Of a stretch of DNA of 64,000 nucleotides, positions 1 to 8,787 are shown piece by piece. Origin of the DNA: Actinomycetales bacterium (GTDB taxonomy: Bacteria; Actinomycetota; Actinomycetes; Mycobacteriales; Micromonosporaceae); contig PKFB01000021.1 of assembly GCA_002919305.1 (NCBI GenBank), positions 248,001-312,000 on the forward strand, written 5' to 3'. The position numbers were made by a program, and so were the translations under genes. The notes beneath the pieces were generated by a model that searched no databases, was not told where the DNA came from, and saw only the letters and a program-made list of their open reading frames with translations. The first letter of the stretch is position 1; each line of letters starts with the position of its first letter.

Positions 1-308
1 CAGCGGTGTCCGATCTGGATGTCGCGGTGGCGTACACCACGACGGTGCGTCCCTTCGATCATGTCGGGCTTCGCCAGGCGGCGCCCTCCAGCGATATCGT
101 GCTGGTGGAGCCGTATGTCGCCGGTACCTCCGCAGCCGAGGTGAACCTCGCGCTCGCGGATCGTCCACACCGGCTCCTGTCCCTGGGCACCAACAACCGC
201 GAGCTGCGCCGCTACGGCACTCCTCGGGAGCACGATGTGGCGCATGGCCTGGACCCGGCCGGACTCCGCCGCTCCATCGTCGACTTCCTGACCTCTTCTG
301 TGAGCTAG
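1..308 (+). CDS. Transketolase-like protein, C-terminal fragment (5' end outside window)
   Basis: The frame is open from the first bases, so the gene begins outside the window; about 101 codons are visible before the TAG. The stretch AYTTTVRPFD followed by a segment on shared 'VEPYVAGTSAAEV' character resembles the C-terminal domain of transketolase or split transketolase subunits, which orders the ThDP dimer and binds the sugar phosphate. The ThDP-binding parts are not visible, so the exact reaction cannot be named. A pentose-type importer lies 1.2 kb away, which fits a role in pentose metabolism, but this is only inference. It could also be another member of the transketolase/E1-beta superfamily. 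Confidence 0.6.
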   Translation, partial: AVSDLDVAVAYTTTVRPFDHVGLRQAAPSSDIVLVEPYVAGTSAAEVNLALADRPHRLLSLGTNNRELRRYGTPREHDVAHGLDPAGLRRSIVDFLTSSVS

Positions 309-391
309 GGAAGCCGGCCGCAGAACGCCGATGGCAGCGCCTGCGACACCGATGACGCACAAGATCAGGGGGGACCGGGGTATTGCGCGGC

Positions 392-1225
392 TCAGGTTGG
401 GGGCAGCGTGGCCCGCACGGACGCAGGCAGCAGTTCCAGAATCCACTTGGGGATCTGGGCGCTGATTCCCGATTTCTCGCTGCGGACGCTGACCTCGCCG
501 AACACTGTGTGGACCCGGATTCGAATCAACGGAGCCCCAGGGCGGCGAGGTGCGGGCCCGAGGTTGAGTTTACGGGCGCTGAAAATCACGGCGCCGTTGA
601 TCTCGACATCCACCCCCTCGGGAACAATGATCTTCAATTCGCCGAAGACCGTGAAGCCGTTGATCTCGATAACCCCGTCGGTCATCGCCTCTTGAGAGAT
701 GGTGGCCTCACGCAGGTCGAGTTTGCAGGCGCCGAAGACATTGATCAGACGCATCACGCGGGGTAACCGCCAGGCACCGGACCGCTTGTGCTCCCCGAAG
801 ATGTTGACGGTGCTGTACACCGCCTGAGTAGCTCCGACGGAAGGAGGCAGGTTCAAATCAGCGGTCGCTGCAGCCAGTTCCTGGTCCGTCTCGGCGGCCC
901 AGACCACACCGACCCGGTCACTGAACTCCTCAAGCGTGAGACGGCCTTCACCGCAGGCTCGCTGCAGAAGCTGAGCCGCTCGTTCCCGATCAGCGTCGGT
1001 GATCCGGATTCCTGGTCGGGGCGTCGCTTGCCCTGGTGGCACAGCCGGTGGAGCTGGCGGCGGGGCCGGCGGCGGATCCAAAGGCGCGGGCGGGGGCGAG
1101 ACCGGATTCGACGTGACCGACTGTGGTGGCGCGGTGGAACCGCCTTGAAGGGCCTCGGTCTTTAACACCGGGGTGGATTGGGAAGGAGCAACGGATGAAT
1201 TCGAAGGCGACGGTTCGGACTCCAT
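392..1225 (-). CDS. DUF1707 / LiaF-like C-terminal domain protein
   Basis: The 277-residue protein has three parts. Residues 1-75 are Pro/Ser-rich and disordered. Residues about 76-127 match the DUF1707 (SHOCT-like) helix pair: ITDADRERAAQLL, then TLEEFSDRVGVVWAAET. The C-terminal half is beta-rich (VNIFGEHKRSG, INGFTVFGELKIIVPEG) and resembles the LiaF/YvqF cell-wall-active antibiotic response domain, with repeated 'FGE/FGA' turns. No membrane helix is evident. DUF1707 proteins are common in actinobacteria and of unknown biochemistry; a role in envelope-stress sensing is inferred from the LiaF-like domain. ATG at 1225 is preceded by a weak AAGG. Confidence 0.8.
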   Translation of the reverse strand: MESEPSPSNSSVAPSQSTPVLKTEALQGGSTAPPQSVTSNPVSPPPAPLDPPPAPPPAPPAVPPGQATPRPGIRITDADRERAAQLLQRACGEGRLTLEEFSDRVGVVWAAETDQELAAATADLNLPPSVGATQAVYSTVNIFGEHKRSGAWRLPRVMRLINVFGACKLDLREATISQEAMTDGVIEINGFTVFGELKIIVPEGVDVEINGAVIFSARKLNLGPAPRRPGAPLIRIRVHTVFGEVSVRSEKSGISAQIPKWILELLPASVRATLPPT

Positions 1226-1526
1226 GCCTTGACGGTATCGATCAGATGCTCACCACGTCGAGGACCTCCATATCGGAGGTATCTCGCTCTCAGTGCTCCT
1301 CAGTCGTCGCTGTCTCCGATGTCACGCGCTTTGCTCTGGGCCTCCTGCAACCGCCATAAATGATCGTGGCCCCGATCCTCAGGGAGTCCCGTGAGGACCG
1401 GGGCCACGGTCAGGGGACGCCTGTCCGCTGACCTCCTGTTACGCATAGTCAACCGCTGATACAGCGCCTCGATCGGTGTCAGCCGGCGGTTCACAGCGCC
1501 GGTGCCCTGAGAGGCGCTGAAGTTGG
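1226..1526. other. Spacer between sugar permease and DUF1707 gene
   Basis: This spacer holds a strong hairpin at 1365-1408 (listed separately). A short frame on the minus strand (1300-1530) starts at a TTG overlapping the permease stop, but its composition looks non-coding. I see no other gene. Confidence 0.5.
1365..1408 (-). terminator. Hairpin terminator after the sugar-importer operon
   Basis: The arms 1365-1381 and 1392-1408 pair at 16 of 17 positions (CGTGGCCCCGATCCTCA against its complement) around a 10-nt loop. It lies about 120 nt downstream of the permease stop. There is no T-run, as is usual for intrinsic terminators in high-GC actinomycetes. Confidence 0.6.
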
Positions 1527-2786
1527 TCAACCCCGCCCGGTACTGCGGCGTCCTCGTCGAGACACCGCGTCGAGGATCACCGCGGCCAACAGCACCGCCG
1601 CCGTGATCATGAAACGCACCGAGGAGTCCAGCTGGAGCAGCAGCATGCCGGACTGGACCGAACCGAGCACCAGCATGCCCAGCAGCGCGGAGTAGGTGCT
1701 TCCACGCCCACCGAACAGGCTGGTGCCGCCGATCACCGCGGCAGCGATCGCCATCAGCAGGGTGTCACCGGCGCCGGAGGCCTGCGTCACCGCGTACCCG
1801 CGGGACGCGGCGAGAATGCCGCCGACCGCTGCCATCCCGGAGGCGATCATGAAGACCGAGATCCGGATCCAGTCGACCCGGATACCGGCCCGGCGGGCCG
1901 CCTCGATGTTGCCACCCACCGCGAAGATGCTCCGCCCGTACTGGGTCTTACGCAGGATCAGGTCGAAGAACACCACGAAGCCGACCATGATCAGCAGGGC
2001 CAGGGGTACGCCCCGCCAGCTGTTGAGGATCGCCACGGAGATACCGATGCCGACCCCCAGCGCAACGGTGCGGATGATGAGGTCCCGAATGTGGGCGACA
2101 GGCAACCCGGCCGCCATTCGGCGCCGACGCCCCAGGTACGCGGTTATCACGTACGCGGCCACCGCCACCGCGCCGACCGCCCACCCCGCGGGGGCCGCCA
2201 GGGTGGTGGAGGTCAGCCGCGCGATGGTCCCATCGAAGGGGATGTTGATCGTGCCGCGCTCTCCCAAAACATACAGCTGCAGACCCTGCCAACCGATGAG
2301 GCCAGCGAGGGTGACCACGAAGGAGGGGACGCCGAGTTTGACGAAGATCGTGCCGTGCAGGGCACCGATGGCGACTCCGACTGCGATCGCAGCCGCGATC
2401 GCGAGCACATCGGACACCCCATGCCGGACCGCGAGGACGGCCATCACCGCTGCGGTCACACCGGAGACTGAGCCGACCGACAGGTCGATCTCACCCAGCA
2501 GAAGGACCAGCACGATACCGACCGCGATCGTGCCGGTCGCGGCGATCTGCAGCGTCAGATTGCTCAGGTTTTGGGCAGATAGGAAGCGGGAATTCAGCGA
2601 TTGGAAAATGATCCAGATGAGCGCGAGGCCTAAAACCACCGGCAGGGCGCCGAGTTCCCCGGAGCGGATCCGTCGCTTAAGGATGAACGCGTAGTCCGAC
2701 AGCTTCTGAGGCGGAGCGTCGAGGCGCGGATCGATAGCGGGGCCGGGTGTGGCGGTGGCCACGGATTCGCTCTTGACAGTGCTCAT
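1527..2786 (-). CDS. xylH: Xylose-type ABC transporter permease
   Basis: This 419-residue integral membrane protein of the BPD_transp_2 (XylH/RbsC) family would form the pore of a sugar importer. A soluble N-terminus of about 45 residues (KLSDYAFILKRRIRSGELG) is followed by roughly ten hydrophobic helices. The family hallmark segment LLGEIDLSVGSVSG is present near residue 105, and a GGRGS-type cytoplasmic loop near the C-terminus precedes the last helices. ATG at 2786 overlaps the ATPase stop by four bases (ATGA), so the two genes are translationally coupled. The length fits XylH-like actinobacterial permeases. The sugar is inferred from the XylF-like binding protein of the same operon. Confidence 0.88.
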   Translation of the reverse strand: MSTVKSESVATATPGPAIDPRLDAPPQKLSDYAFILKRRIRSGELGALPVVLGLALIWIIFQSLNSRFLSAQNLSNLTLQIAATGTIAVGIVLVLLLGEIDLSVGSVSGVTAAVMAVLAVRHGVSDVLAIAAAIAVGVAIGALHGTIFVKLGVPSFVVTLAGLIGWQGLQLYVLGERGTINIPFDGTIARLTSTTLAAPAGWAVGAVAVAAYVITAYLGRRRRMAAGLPVAHIRDLIIRTVALGVGIGISVAILNSWRGVPLALLIMVGFVVFFDLILRKTQYGRSIFAVGGNIEAARRAGIRVDWIRISVFMIASGMAAVGGILAASRGYAVTQASGAGDTLLMAIAAAVIGGTSLFGGRGSTYSALLGMLVLGSVQSGMLLLQLDSSVRFMITAAVLLAAVILDAVSRRGRRSTGRG

Positions 2787-3580
2787 GCGTCGGCCTCCGT
2801 GGTGGCGGCGGCGCCGGCCGTCCGGGCCCGCCGCCGGGAAACAGCGTTGTCGGACGCTCCCGTGATTGCCGCGACGATGTCTTCCTGCGTCGCCTCGTCG
2901 ATCCTGAAGCTGCCAGCGTTGCGTCCCAGCCGCAATACCACCACCCGGTCGGCTACCGCCCGGACGTCGGCGAGATTGTGGCTGATGAGGATCACGCCGA
3001 GCCCGCGATCGCGCAGCCGCTCAATCAGGTCAAGAACCTGCGCGGTCTGCGCCACCCCGAGAGCAGCGGTGGGCTCGTCCAACATGACGACCTTGGGGTC
3101 ACCGAGCAGGGACCGTGCGATCGCGATCGACTGGCGCTGACCACCCGACAGCGATGCGACCGGCACCCGGACGTTGGGGATCTTCACCGACAGCGAGGCC
3201 AACAGCTCGCTGGCCCGCTGTTCCATAGCGATCTCGTCCAGGACTCCCAACCGCTCGAGTTCCTGCCCCAAGAACAGATTGGCCACGACGTCCAAGTTGT
3301 CGCATAGCGACAGATCCTGGTAAACCGTCGCGATTCCAAGCGCAGTGGCGTCGTGAGGCTTGTTGATACTGACCGGACGTCCTTCCCAACGGATTTCGCC
3401 CTCGTCAGCTGGGTTCACACCGGCGATGACCTTGATCAGCGTCGACTTGCCCGCACCGTTGTCACCAGCGAGCGCCACCACCTCGCCTGCGTAGACCTCG
3501 AGACTGACGTCGGTAAGCGCCTGTACGGCACCGAACCGTTTCGAGATCCCGGACAACGCCAGTATGGGGGTGTCCGTCAC
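2783..3580 (-). CDS. xylG: Sugar ABC transporter ATPase, single-domain XylG type
   Basis: The 265-residue ATPase carries one nucleotide-binding domain: Walker A GDNGAGKST, Q-loop around VYQDLSLC, signature LSGGQRQSIAIARS, and Walker B VVMLDEPTAAL. E. coli XylG/RbsA have two fused domains (about 500 residues), so this is the half-size form found in many actinobacteria and presumably acts as a homodimer. GTG at 3580 follows a strong GGGAGGAG at six bases. It couples to the permease through an ATGA overlap and lies about 120 nt downstream of the binding protein. The C-terminal 25 residues (RRRARTAGAAATTEADA) are a low-complexity tail. Confidence 0.88.
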   Translation of the reverse strand: MTDTPILALSGISKRFGAVQALTDVSLEVYAGEVVALAGDNGAGKSTLIKVIAGVNPADEGEIRWEGRPVSINKPHDATALGIATVYQDLSLCDNLDVVANLFLGQELERLGVLDEIAMEQRASELLASLSVKIPNVRVPVASLSGGQRQSIAIARSLLGDPKVVMLDEPTAALGVAQTAQVLDLIERLRDRGLGVILISHNLADVRAVADRVVVLRLGRNAGSFRIDEATQEDIVAAITGASDNAVSRRRARTAGAAATTEADA

Positions 3581-3700
3581 GTTTTACTCCTCCCTCGCAG
3601 CCTTTCCCGTGCCACGGTGGCCTGTCGGGCCATCGCCACAACAGGCCACCGTGTGTTCTTCAGGTGCCGTCCCGGTGTCCGTCGGGGCGGGTGGGATTGG

Positions 3701-4804
3701 CTACAGCAGGCCCGCCGCGGCGCAGGCTTGCTCGTACTCCGGGGTGCAAATCTCTTCGAGGGTGTAGAACCCGTCGGCGATGATCGTGTCGGCGATGTTG
3801 TCGATGGTGACCGCGACCGGCTCCAGCAACACCGCGGGCACGTCGACGGTGCCGTTGTTGACGGTGATCGTCTCACCCTCGTACTCCTCGCCGGTGGCGA
3901 GAGCGATCGCCATCTCAGCGGCCGCGAAGGCCTCAGGCTCGATCCGCTTGTAGACGGTCATGTACTGCTGCCCACCGATGATCCGCTGAATCGCGGCCAG
4001 CTCGGCGTCCTGGCCGGTGACCGGGGGCAGGGGGTCGAATCCGGCGCTGACCATCGCGGCGATCGCACCGGAGGCGGTGCCGTCGTTAGCCGCGTACACA
4101 CCGATGATGTTCTCCTGGCCCAGGGCCGTGATGGCCTGCTCCATCTCGTTCTGGGCCTCTTCCGGTGACCAGTCGGGGGTGTCGTACTCCGCGCCGATGT
4201 TGACGTTGCCGTCGAGCACGGAGTGGGCTCCAGCGGCGAAGTCCGCGGCGTTGGGGTCGGTCGGGGAGCCGTTGATCATCACGATCTGACCCCGCATCGG
4301 GTCACCGCCGGCACGCAGCGCCTCTAGCAGCGCCTCACCCTGCACCTCACCGACCCGACGGTTGTCGTAGGAGACGTAGTAGTCGACCGGACCGCTGGCG
4401 AGACGGTCATACGCGACCACCGGGACTCCCTGTTGTTCGGCGTTGGCCACGATGCTGCCGGCCGCCTCAGCGTCGACGGCGTCGAGGATCAGCACGTCCA
4501 CGCCCTGGGTCAGCATCGCCTCGGCCTGGCTCTGCTGCTGGGCAGAGTCGGCGTCGGCGTTCTGGTAGAGAACCTCACATTCGGGGCACAGCTCGGAAAT
4601 CCGCTGCTCGATCAACGGACGGTCGAACGCCTCATACCGGGCCGTGACCGCGTCAGGTAATAACAGTCCGATCGTGAAGCCTTCTTCAACGCTGGCGTCG
4701 CCGCCGTTGTCGGATCCGCCCGTATTGCTGTTACAAGCGACAGTGCCGGCCAGCAATGCAGTCACTCCGAATACGACCAGCCCGCGCCGGGTATTCATCC
4801 TCAT
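3701..4804 (-). CDS. xylF: Xylose-binding-type periplasmic lipoprotein
   Basis: The 367-residue protein has a signal peptide with a lipobox (LLAGTVAC), giving a lipidated Cys near residue 24 and a Gly/Asp-rich linker. The mature part follows XylF closely: ILDAVDAEAAGSIVANAEQ, VAYDRLASGPVDYYVSYDN, VGEVQGEALLEAL, TGQDAELAAIQRI, MTVYKRIEPEAF and NNGTVDVPAVLLEPVAV. It should deliver a monosaccharide, probably D-xylose or a close relative, to the permease. It is the first importer gene. Its upstream region holds an inverted repeat shared in part with the ROK repressor promoter, which suggests sugar-dependent repression. ATG 4804 and ATG 4798 are both possible starts; AGAAGG nine bases upstream favours 4804. 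Confidence 0.9.
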   Translation of the reverse strand: MRMNTRRGLVVFGVTALLAGTVACNSNTGGSDNGGDASVEEGFTIGLLLPDAVTARYEAFDRPLIEQRISELCPECEVLYQNADADSAQQQSQAEAMLTQGVDVLILDAVDAEAAGSIVANAEQQGVPVVAYDRLASGPVDYYVSYDNRRVGEVQGEALLEALRAGGDPMRGQIVMINGSPTDPNAADFAAGAHSVLDGNVNIGAEYDTPDWSPEEAQNEMEQAITALGQENIIGVYAANDGTASGAIAAMVSAGFDPLPPVTGQDAELAAIQRIIGGQQYMTVYKRIEPEAFAAAEMAIALATGEEYEGETITVNNGTVDVPAVLLEPVAVTIDNIADTIIADGFYTLEEICTPEYEQACAAAGLL

Positions 4805-5132
4805 GACGAAGCCCTTCTGGTCACTCCTATGTCGCCGGTCACTTCCCGGCGTTGAGACAGAGTGAACCGCCTCACACCCTTGTCGTCAAGACTTGAACAC
4901 AAGGGAAGCGAATTTGAGACCTTGTGTTCGGGACGCAAACAAACACCCCCGCTTTCGGGGGGAGGTAAGCCACGAATCCCGCGAAAGTGCTGGTAGAAAG
5001 GCGAGACGCGGACACCCGCGGAAGGAATGGATGCCACACGCCCGAGGCGGCTGAGACCTCAGTGACTCAGTGACTGGGACTCAGTGGCTGGTACGCGACC
5101 GGTGCGTCGACTGCGGCGACGGGTGTGACGGC
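4805..5132. other. Promoter spacer upstream of the sugar-binding protein
   Basis: This spacer lies between the ROK repressor stop and the binding-protein start. It holds the inverted repeat at 4888-4929 (listed separately), a small C5G/CG5 hairpin at 4946-4961, and a short CAGTGACT-type repetition at 5060-5088. I see no convincing gene. Confidence 0.5.
4888..4929. promoter_or_regulatory. Probable ROK-repressor operator of the sugar importer
   Basis: A perfect 10-bp inverted repeat, GAACACAAGG at 4895-4904 and CCTTGTGTTC at 4920-4929, lies about 90 nt upstream of the binding-protein start. The left arm sits in AAGACTTGAACAC (4888-4900). That sequence recurs with 12 of 13 matches upstream of the repressor's own start (AAGTCTTGAACAC, 6371-6383). 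Two promoters sharing a motif next to a ROK repressor gene is the usual pattern for autoregulation plus operon control. Confidence 0.6.
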
Positions 5133-6311
5133 TCATGGGTTCACAAGATCATCGCCGGGTTCGACCGAACGCACCACGACGGCCAACGCACCGATCACCG
5201 CGGCCCGCCCGCCAACCTCGGCGGGTACCACCTGAACGAGATCAGCCGAATTGGGAAGGGTCTGCCGGGCCAGTGTCTCCCGCAGCGGCGCGAGCAGGAC
5301 ATTGCCTGCCTCCGCCAATTCACCACCGACGATGATCCGCTGCGGATTGAGCAGATTGCACAGGATCGCCGCTACCGAACCGACCGCCCGACCAGCGTCA
5401 GCGATGACCCGCCGCGATCCCAGGTCCCCCGCCAAGGCGGCGTCCACGAGGGTACGCAGCGTCGGCGGCTGTTCACCGTTCTGGCGGGGAAGCAGGTCCA
5501 GCAAATACGGGCCGCCCACCACGGTCTCCAGGCAGCCCCGGTTACCGCACCGGCAGATCCGCCCGTTCTCATTGACGGTGATGTGCCCAAGCTCCCCGGC
5601 GAAGCCACCGATGCCCGTGTAGAGCTCCCCATTGAGGATCAGCGCGGCACCTACCCCGGAGGAGAGCTTGAGGTAGACCAGGTCCGTCAGCCGACGCCCC
5701 GCACCGGCCACCATCTCCCCGAGCGCGGAGGCATGGGCATCGTTGATCACCTTCACCGGCATCCCGAGCCGGTCAGATAAATCCCCCACAATGTCCACAC
5801 CGCGCCAGTTGGGCATCAACGTCGCCGCCACCATCTGCCCTGTGCCCGCGGCGACCGGACCGGGGACCGCCACCCCGACCCCGCGTACCCGTGAACGGTC
5901 GAAACGGACCTGCCGCAGCAGGGTGCTCACCAGCCACTCGACGCGACGCAGACTGCGGGATGCGGAGTGCGCCACGTCGTAGGGGATGCACTCCTCGGCA
6001 TGGATGCGGTGCGCCATGTCGGACACGGCGGCCCGGATGTGCGAGGTCCCCAGCTCGACCCCGATCGCCATACCGGTCGCGGTCGCCAAGGACACGCTCT
6101 GTGCCCGACGCCCGCGCGAGATCGGGGTCACCACGACCGTGCCGTCGTCCCGCAGCATCCGCACGATGTTGGACACCGTGGCGGCGGACAAGCCGGTAGC
6201 CCGGGCGATCTCCGCTTGTGTCAGTGAGCCGGCGGCCCGGATAGCGCGCAGCACACGACGCCGGTTCGCCTCGCGTAGTGCGCTCTGCGATCCAGGTGTC
6301 TCCACCGACAT
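5133..6311 (-). CDS. ROK-family transcriptional repressor (XylR-like)
   Basis: The protein has 392 residues from the chosen ATG at 6311, which follows GGGGGAGG at a proper distance; an upstream in-frame extension lacks a good site. The N-terminal winged helix-turn-helix reads LTQAEIARATGLSAATVSNI. The rest is a ROK sugar-kinase-like fold with GVGVAVPGPV, VINDAHASALGEM, the glycine-rich KLSSGVGAALILNGELYTG, and a zinc-binding C-x-C motif (GRICRCGNRGCLE). It probably represses the adjacent xylose-type importer and itself and is released by the imported sugar. It lies 74 nt after the HAD gene on the same strand. Confidence 0.88.
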   Translation of the reverse strand: MSVETPGSQSALREANRRRVLRAIRAAGSLTQAEIARATGLSAATVSNIVRMLRDDGTVVVTPISRGRRAQSVSLATATGMAIGVELGTSHIRAAVSDMAHRIHAEECIPYDVAHSASRSLRRVEWLVSTLLRQVRFDRSRVRGVGVAVPGPVAAGTGQMVAATLMPNWRGVDIVGDLSDRLGMPVKVINDAHASALGEMVAGAGRRLTDLVYLKLSSGVGAALILNGELYTGIGGFAGELGHITVNENGRICRCGNRGCLETVVGGPYLLDLLPRQNGEQPPTLRTLVDAALAGDLGSRRVIADAGRAVGSVAAILCNLLNPQRIIVGGELAEAGNVLLAPLRETLARQTLPNSADLVQVVPAEVGGRAAVIGALAVVVRSVEPGDDLVNP

Positions 6312-6370
6312 GCCGCCTCCCCCGGCTGACCGGCTTTCTGAAGCCTGCTGGCCGGCGGGAGCCAGTCTAC

Positions 6371-6383
6371 AAGTCTTGAACAC
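6371..6383. promoter_or_regulatory. Second copy of the importer operator motif, before the ROK gene
   Basis: AAGTCTTGAACAC lies 60 nt upstream of the repressor start and differs by one base from AAGACTTGAACAC at 4888-4900. It lacks the second palindrome arm, so it may be a weaker autoregulatory site. Confidence 0.45.
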
Positions 6384-6385
6384 CA

Positions 6386-7084
6386 CTACAGCGGTTGCCG
6401 GACTCCGACCTCGTCGATGTGTTGCAGAAGGTCGGCTGGATCCTGATAAACACGGTAGCTACCGGCTCGTTCCAGTTCCTCACGGCCATAACCACCCGAC
6501 AGCAACCCCACTCCGAGAGCGCCAGCCCGGCGCGCCGCGAGCATGTCCCACACGCTGTCACCGACCACCATCGAATGCTGTGGCTGCGCACCCAACCGGC
6601 GCGCCGCCGCCAAGAACAGATCTGGGTCGGGCTTGGCGCGCTGCACCAGATCCCTCGTGATCAGAGGGACATCCTGGGGAAGACCCAGCATTTCCAGGGC
6701 GGGCTTGGCCACCCGGGCCGACCCGCTGGTCGCGATCGCCCACGGCACTCCCCATTCAGTCAAGGCACGCAACAGCTCGGCGGCGCCCGGGAGTGGGCGG
6801 ACCGAATCGAGCTGAGCGATGTACTCGCGGGCATGCAGCTCTCGCAGTTGATCCGCCTGCTCGGTCGCTAACCGCAGCCCCATCTCCCGCTGCAGCGCCG
6901 TGACGAACAAGCCGCCACTCATCCCGATCCGACGATGGATCCGCCACACCGGAAGATCGATGCCGACCTCGCTGAGGGCATTACGCCACGCGATGACGTG
7001 TTGGTAAACGCTGTCGATCAGAGTGCCATCAAGATCAAACAGGAACGCCGGAGTGGGCAGCTCGAAGTCATCGCCGGTCGTCAT
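6386..7084 (-). CDS. HAD-superfamily hydrolase, beta-phosphoglucomutase/phosphatase type
   Basis: The 232-residue protein has all HAD motifs. Motif I is FLFDLDGTLID with the nucleophile and acid Asp pair, motif II is WAIATSGSA, the motif III Lys is in RAKPDPDLFLAAA, and motif IV is MVVGDSVWDMLAA. An alpha-helical cap sits between residues 20 and 90, as in sugar-phosphate phosphatases and beta-phosphoglucomutases. ATG 7084 follows AGGGGT. It lies directly upstream of the ROK repressor and sugar importer, so a sugar-phosphate substrate is plausible, but specificity cannot be read from the sequence. Confidence 0.82.
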   Translation of the reverse strand: MTTGDDFELPTPAFLFDLDGTLIDSVYQHVIAWRNALSEVGIDLPVWRIHRRIGMSGGLFVTALQREMGLRLATEQADQLRELHAREYIAQLDSVRPLPGAAELLRALTEWGVPWAIATSGSARVAKPALEMLGLPQDVPLITRDLVQRAKPDPDLFLAAARRLGAQPQHSMVVGDSVWDMLAARRAGALGVGLLSGGYGREELERAGSYRVYQDPADLLQHIDEVGVRQPL

Positions 7085-7186
7085 ACCCCTGAACCTAGTG
7101 CGACCGGGATCGTCGTGGCGCCTTTCGGCCGTGACTGCTCCTCACGCGCGTACCAGCCGAGAAAGACACACCGCCGAATCAACGAA

Positions 7187-7876
7187 TCAACGGACAGAGC
7201 GGACCCGTTCCCGGGCCAGGATCCACAACGCCTCGACTCCGTCCCGCCAGGTGATCTTCTTCCCCTCTTCCCGGGTACGCGCGCGGTAGCTGATCGGCAC
7301 CTCGTACGGCCGGATTCCGCGTCGCAGTAACTTGCCGGTGACCTCGGCTTCCATGCCGAATCCTTGAGAGCGGATGTCCAGCGAGCGGTACAGCTCCACC
7401 GGCATCAGCTTGAAGCAGGTCTCAAGGTCGGAGATATAGCAGTTGAACATTACGTTCGCGGCCGTTGTGACCGCGCGGTTCCCCATGACGTACCAGAAAG
7501 AAAAAGCGCTGTGACTACCGAAAGTCCGGTTCCCATACACGACGTCGGCTCGGCCGTCCAGGACCGGTTCCAGTAGTTTGGGAATATCCTCCGGGTCGTA
7601 CTCTAGGTCAGCGTCCAAGATCACCATGTAATCGCCGGCGGCCTGGTTCACGCCGGTACGAATCGCGGCGCCCTTCCCGCGGTTCCGGGGATGGGTGAAG
7701 ACCCGAACCCGCTCGTCGTCCACCCGGGACAGGATTTCGCCGGTGGCATCCTTACTGCCATCGTTGATGACAATCAGCTCGATCTCACAGGGGTAGGTAA
7801 CCGCCAACGCCTGCTTGATCGCCTCAGAAACACGGTCCTGCTCGTTGTAGACCGGCATCAAGATGGACAGCTTCAC
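7187..7876 (-). CDS. Family 2 glycosyltransferase, dolichyl-phosphate-mannose-synthase-like
   Basis: The 229-residue GT-A enzyme begins at GTG 7876, five bases after GGGAGG, directly ahead of the fold's first strand (KLSILMPVYNEQ). The frame continues upstream without support. Motifs are VINDGSKDATGEIL, RGKGAAIRTGVNQA and the metal-binding DXD-like ILDADLEYDPEDI, then ISDLETCFKLMP, which holds the conserved acceptor-loop residues. There is no C-terminal membrane domain. Family members transfer a sugar from a nucleotide donor to polyprenyl phosphate or another lipid acceptor. It has no obvious operon partner. Confidence 0.82.
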   Translation of the reverse strand: MKLSILMPVYNEQDRVSEAIKQALAVTYPCEIELIVINDGSKDATGEILSRVDDERVRVFTHPRNRGKGAAIRTGVNQAAGDYMVILDADLEYDPEDIPKLLEPVLDGRADVVYGNRTFGSHSAFSFWYVMGNRAVTTAANVMFNCYISDLETCFKLMPVELYRSLDIRSQGFGMEAEVTGKLLRRGIRPYEVPISYRARTREEGKKITWRDGVEALWILARERVRSVR

Positions 7877-8085
7877 GATGCCTCCCGGCTCGCGATCCAG
7901 GATTAGCTCGCCGTTGGACGGCAGTCGCGAGTTTATACGGTGCTTGACGGACTGATCGCACACGATACTGGAAGATCGCACCAAAGGCTCCGGGTGACCT
8001 TCGGAAGCAAGACTGACCTCCTCTTTGAGAACATTCATCCCCTACAAAGGGGATTTTCGGAAAGGTCAGCAAGAGTCGGTCGGTT

Positions 8086-8556
8086 TCAACTCCGATCGGA
8101 TGTTCCCGGCCCGTGGCCCCGGGGACCGCGGTGGATGACCGCGAATCCTATGAACATGATCGGCCACACCGGCCAGAAATAGTTCACCTCTCCGGCAGCG
8201 ATCGAGGTGACGGCCCAGATACCGATCAACAACGCCGCGAGTGGCACTAGCCAGGCCAGCCGCGGATACTTCACCAGCCACCCGGCGTTGCGCTTCTTGG
8301 GTTCCGGGTCGAGCAGGCGACGACCCCCATCGGGCAGATCGGCCGTGAGCGGCATGAGATCGCCCCTGGTTCGAGCGGCGTACGCCTGTCGTATGCGCTC
8401 GTCCGCCTCCTCCAGGGTGAGCATCCCCTCACCAGCGGCGCGGCTGATGACACGCGCCACTGCTTCCCGTTCCGCGTCGGAAACCCGGATATGTTCGGTA
8501 CCAGGCGGGTAGGCGAGCGAAGGTGAAGGCAGGGCCGATGGATCGGGAGAGTGCAT
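8086..8556 (-). CDS. DUF1707 protein with two membrane helices
   Basis: The 156-residue protein has a DUF1707 domain at about residues 22-72 (RVSDAEREAVARVI, MLTLEEADERIRQAYAAR), a short basic linker, and two adjacent hydrophobic helices (LAWLVPLAALLIGIWAV and FWPVWPIMFIGFAVI). A hydrophilic Gly/Pro tail ends the protein. It is likely a small membrane protein with the DUF1707 domain in the cytoplasm. ATG 8556 is preceded by AGGGGGAAG. It is divergent from bpa across a 231-bp spacer. Function unknown. Confidence 0.8.
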   Translation of the reverse strand: MHSPDPSALPSPSLAYPPGTEHIRVSDAEREAVARVISRAAGEGMLTLEEADERIRQAYAARTRGDLMPLTADLPDGGRRLLDPEPKKRNAGWLVKYPRLAWLVPLAALLIGIWAVTSIAAGEVNYFWPVWPIMFIGFAVIHRGPRGHGPGTSDRS

Positions 8557-8787
8557 CGGTGCTTCCCCCTCTCAGCTCGCCACGTGGTGCCGCCCTGTCG
8601 ACAACGCCGGTGGGATAGCCGCTAACTACGCGCCGCCCGACGCCACTTCGGGACACGCCGCGGACGAAGCACGCCGGTATACACCGTTAATGATTACACA
8701 GATACTGTGGCACCCCCGGGTCTACGGTCACGGTGCCTCCCCAGGGGGTATCACAGGCCGACCGGTTAGGTAGGGGAGGATTGAGTC

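Noticed and set aside
1300..1530. Minus-strand 76-codon frame beginning at a TTG that overlaps the permease stop
   Set aside because: It runs through the hairpin at 1365-1408, has no ribosome site of its own and resembles no protein; taken as non-coding.
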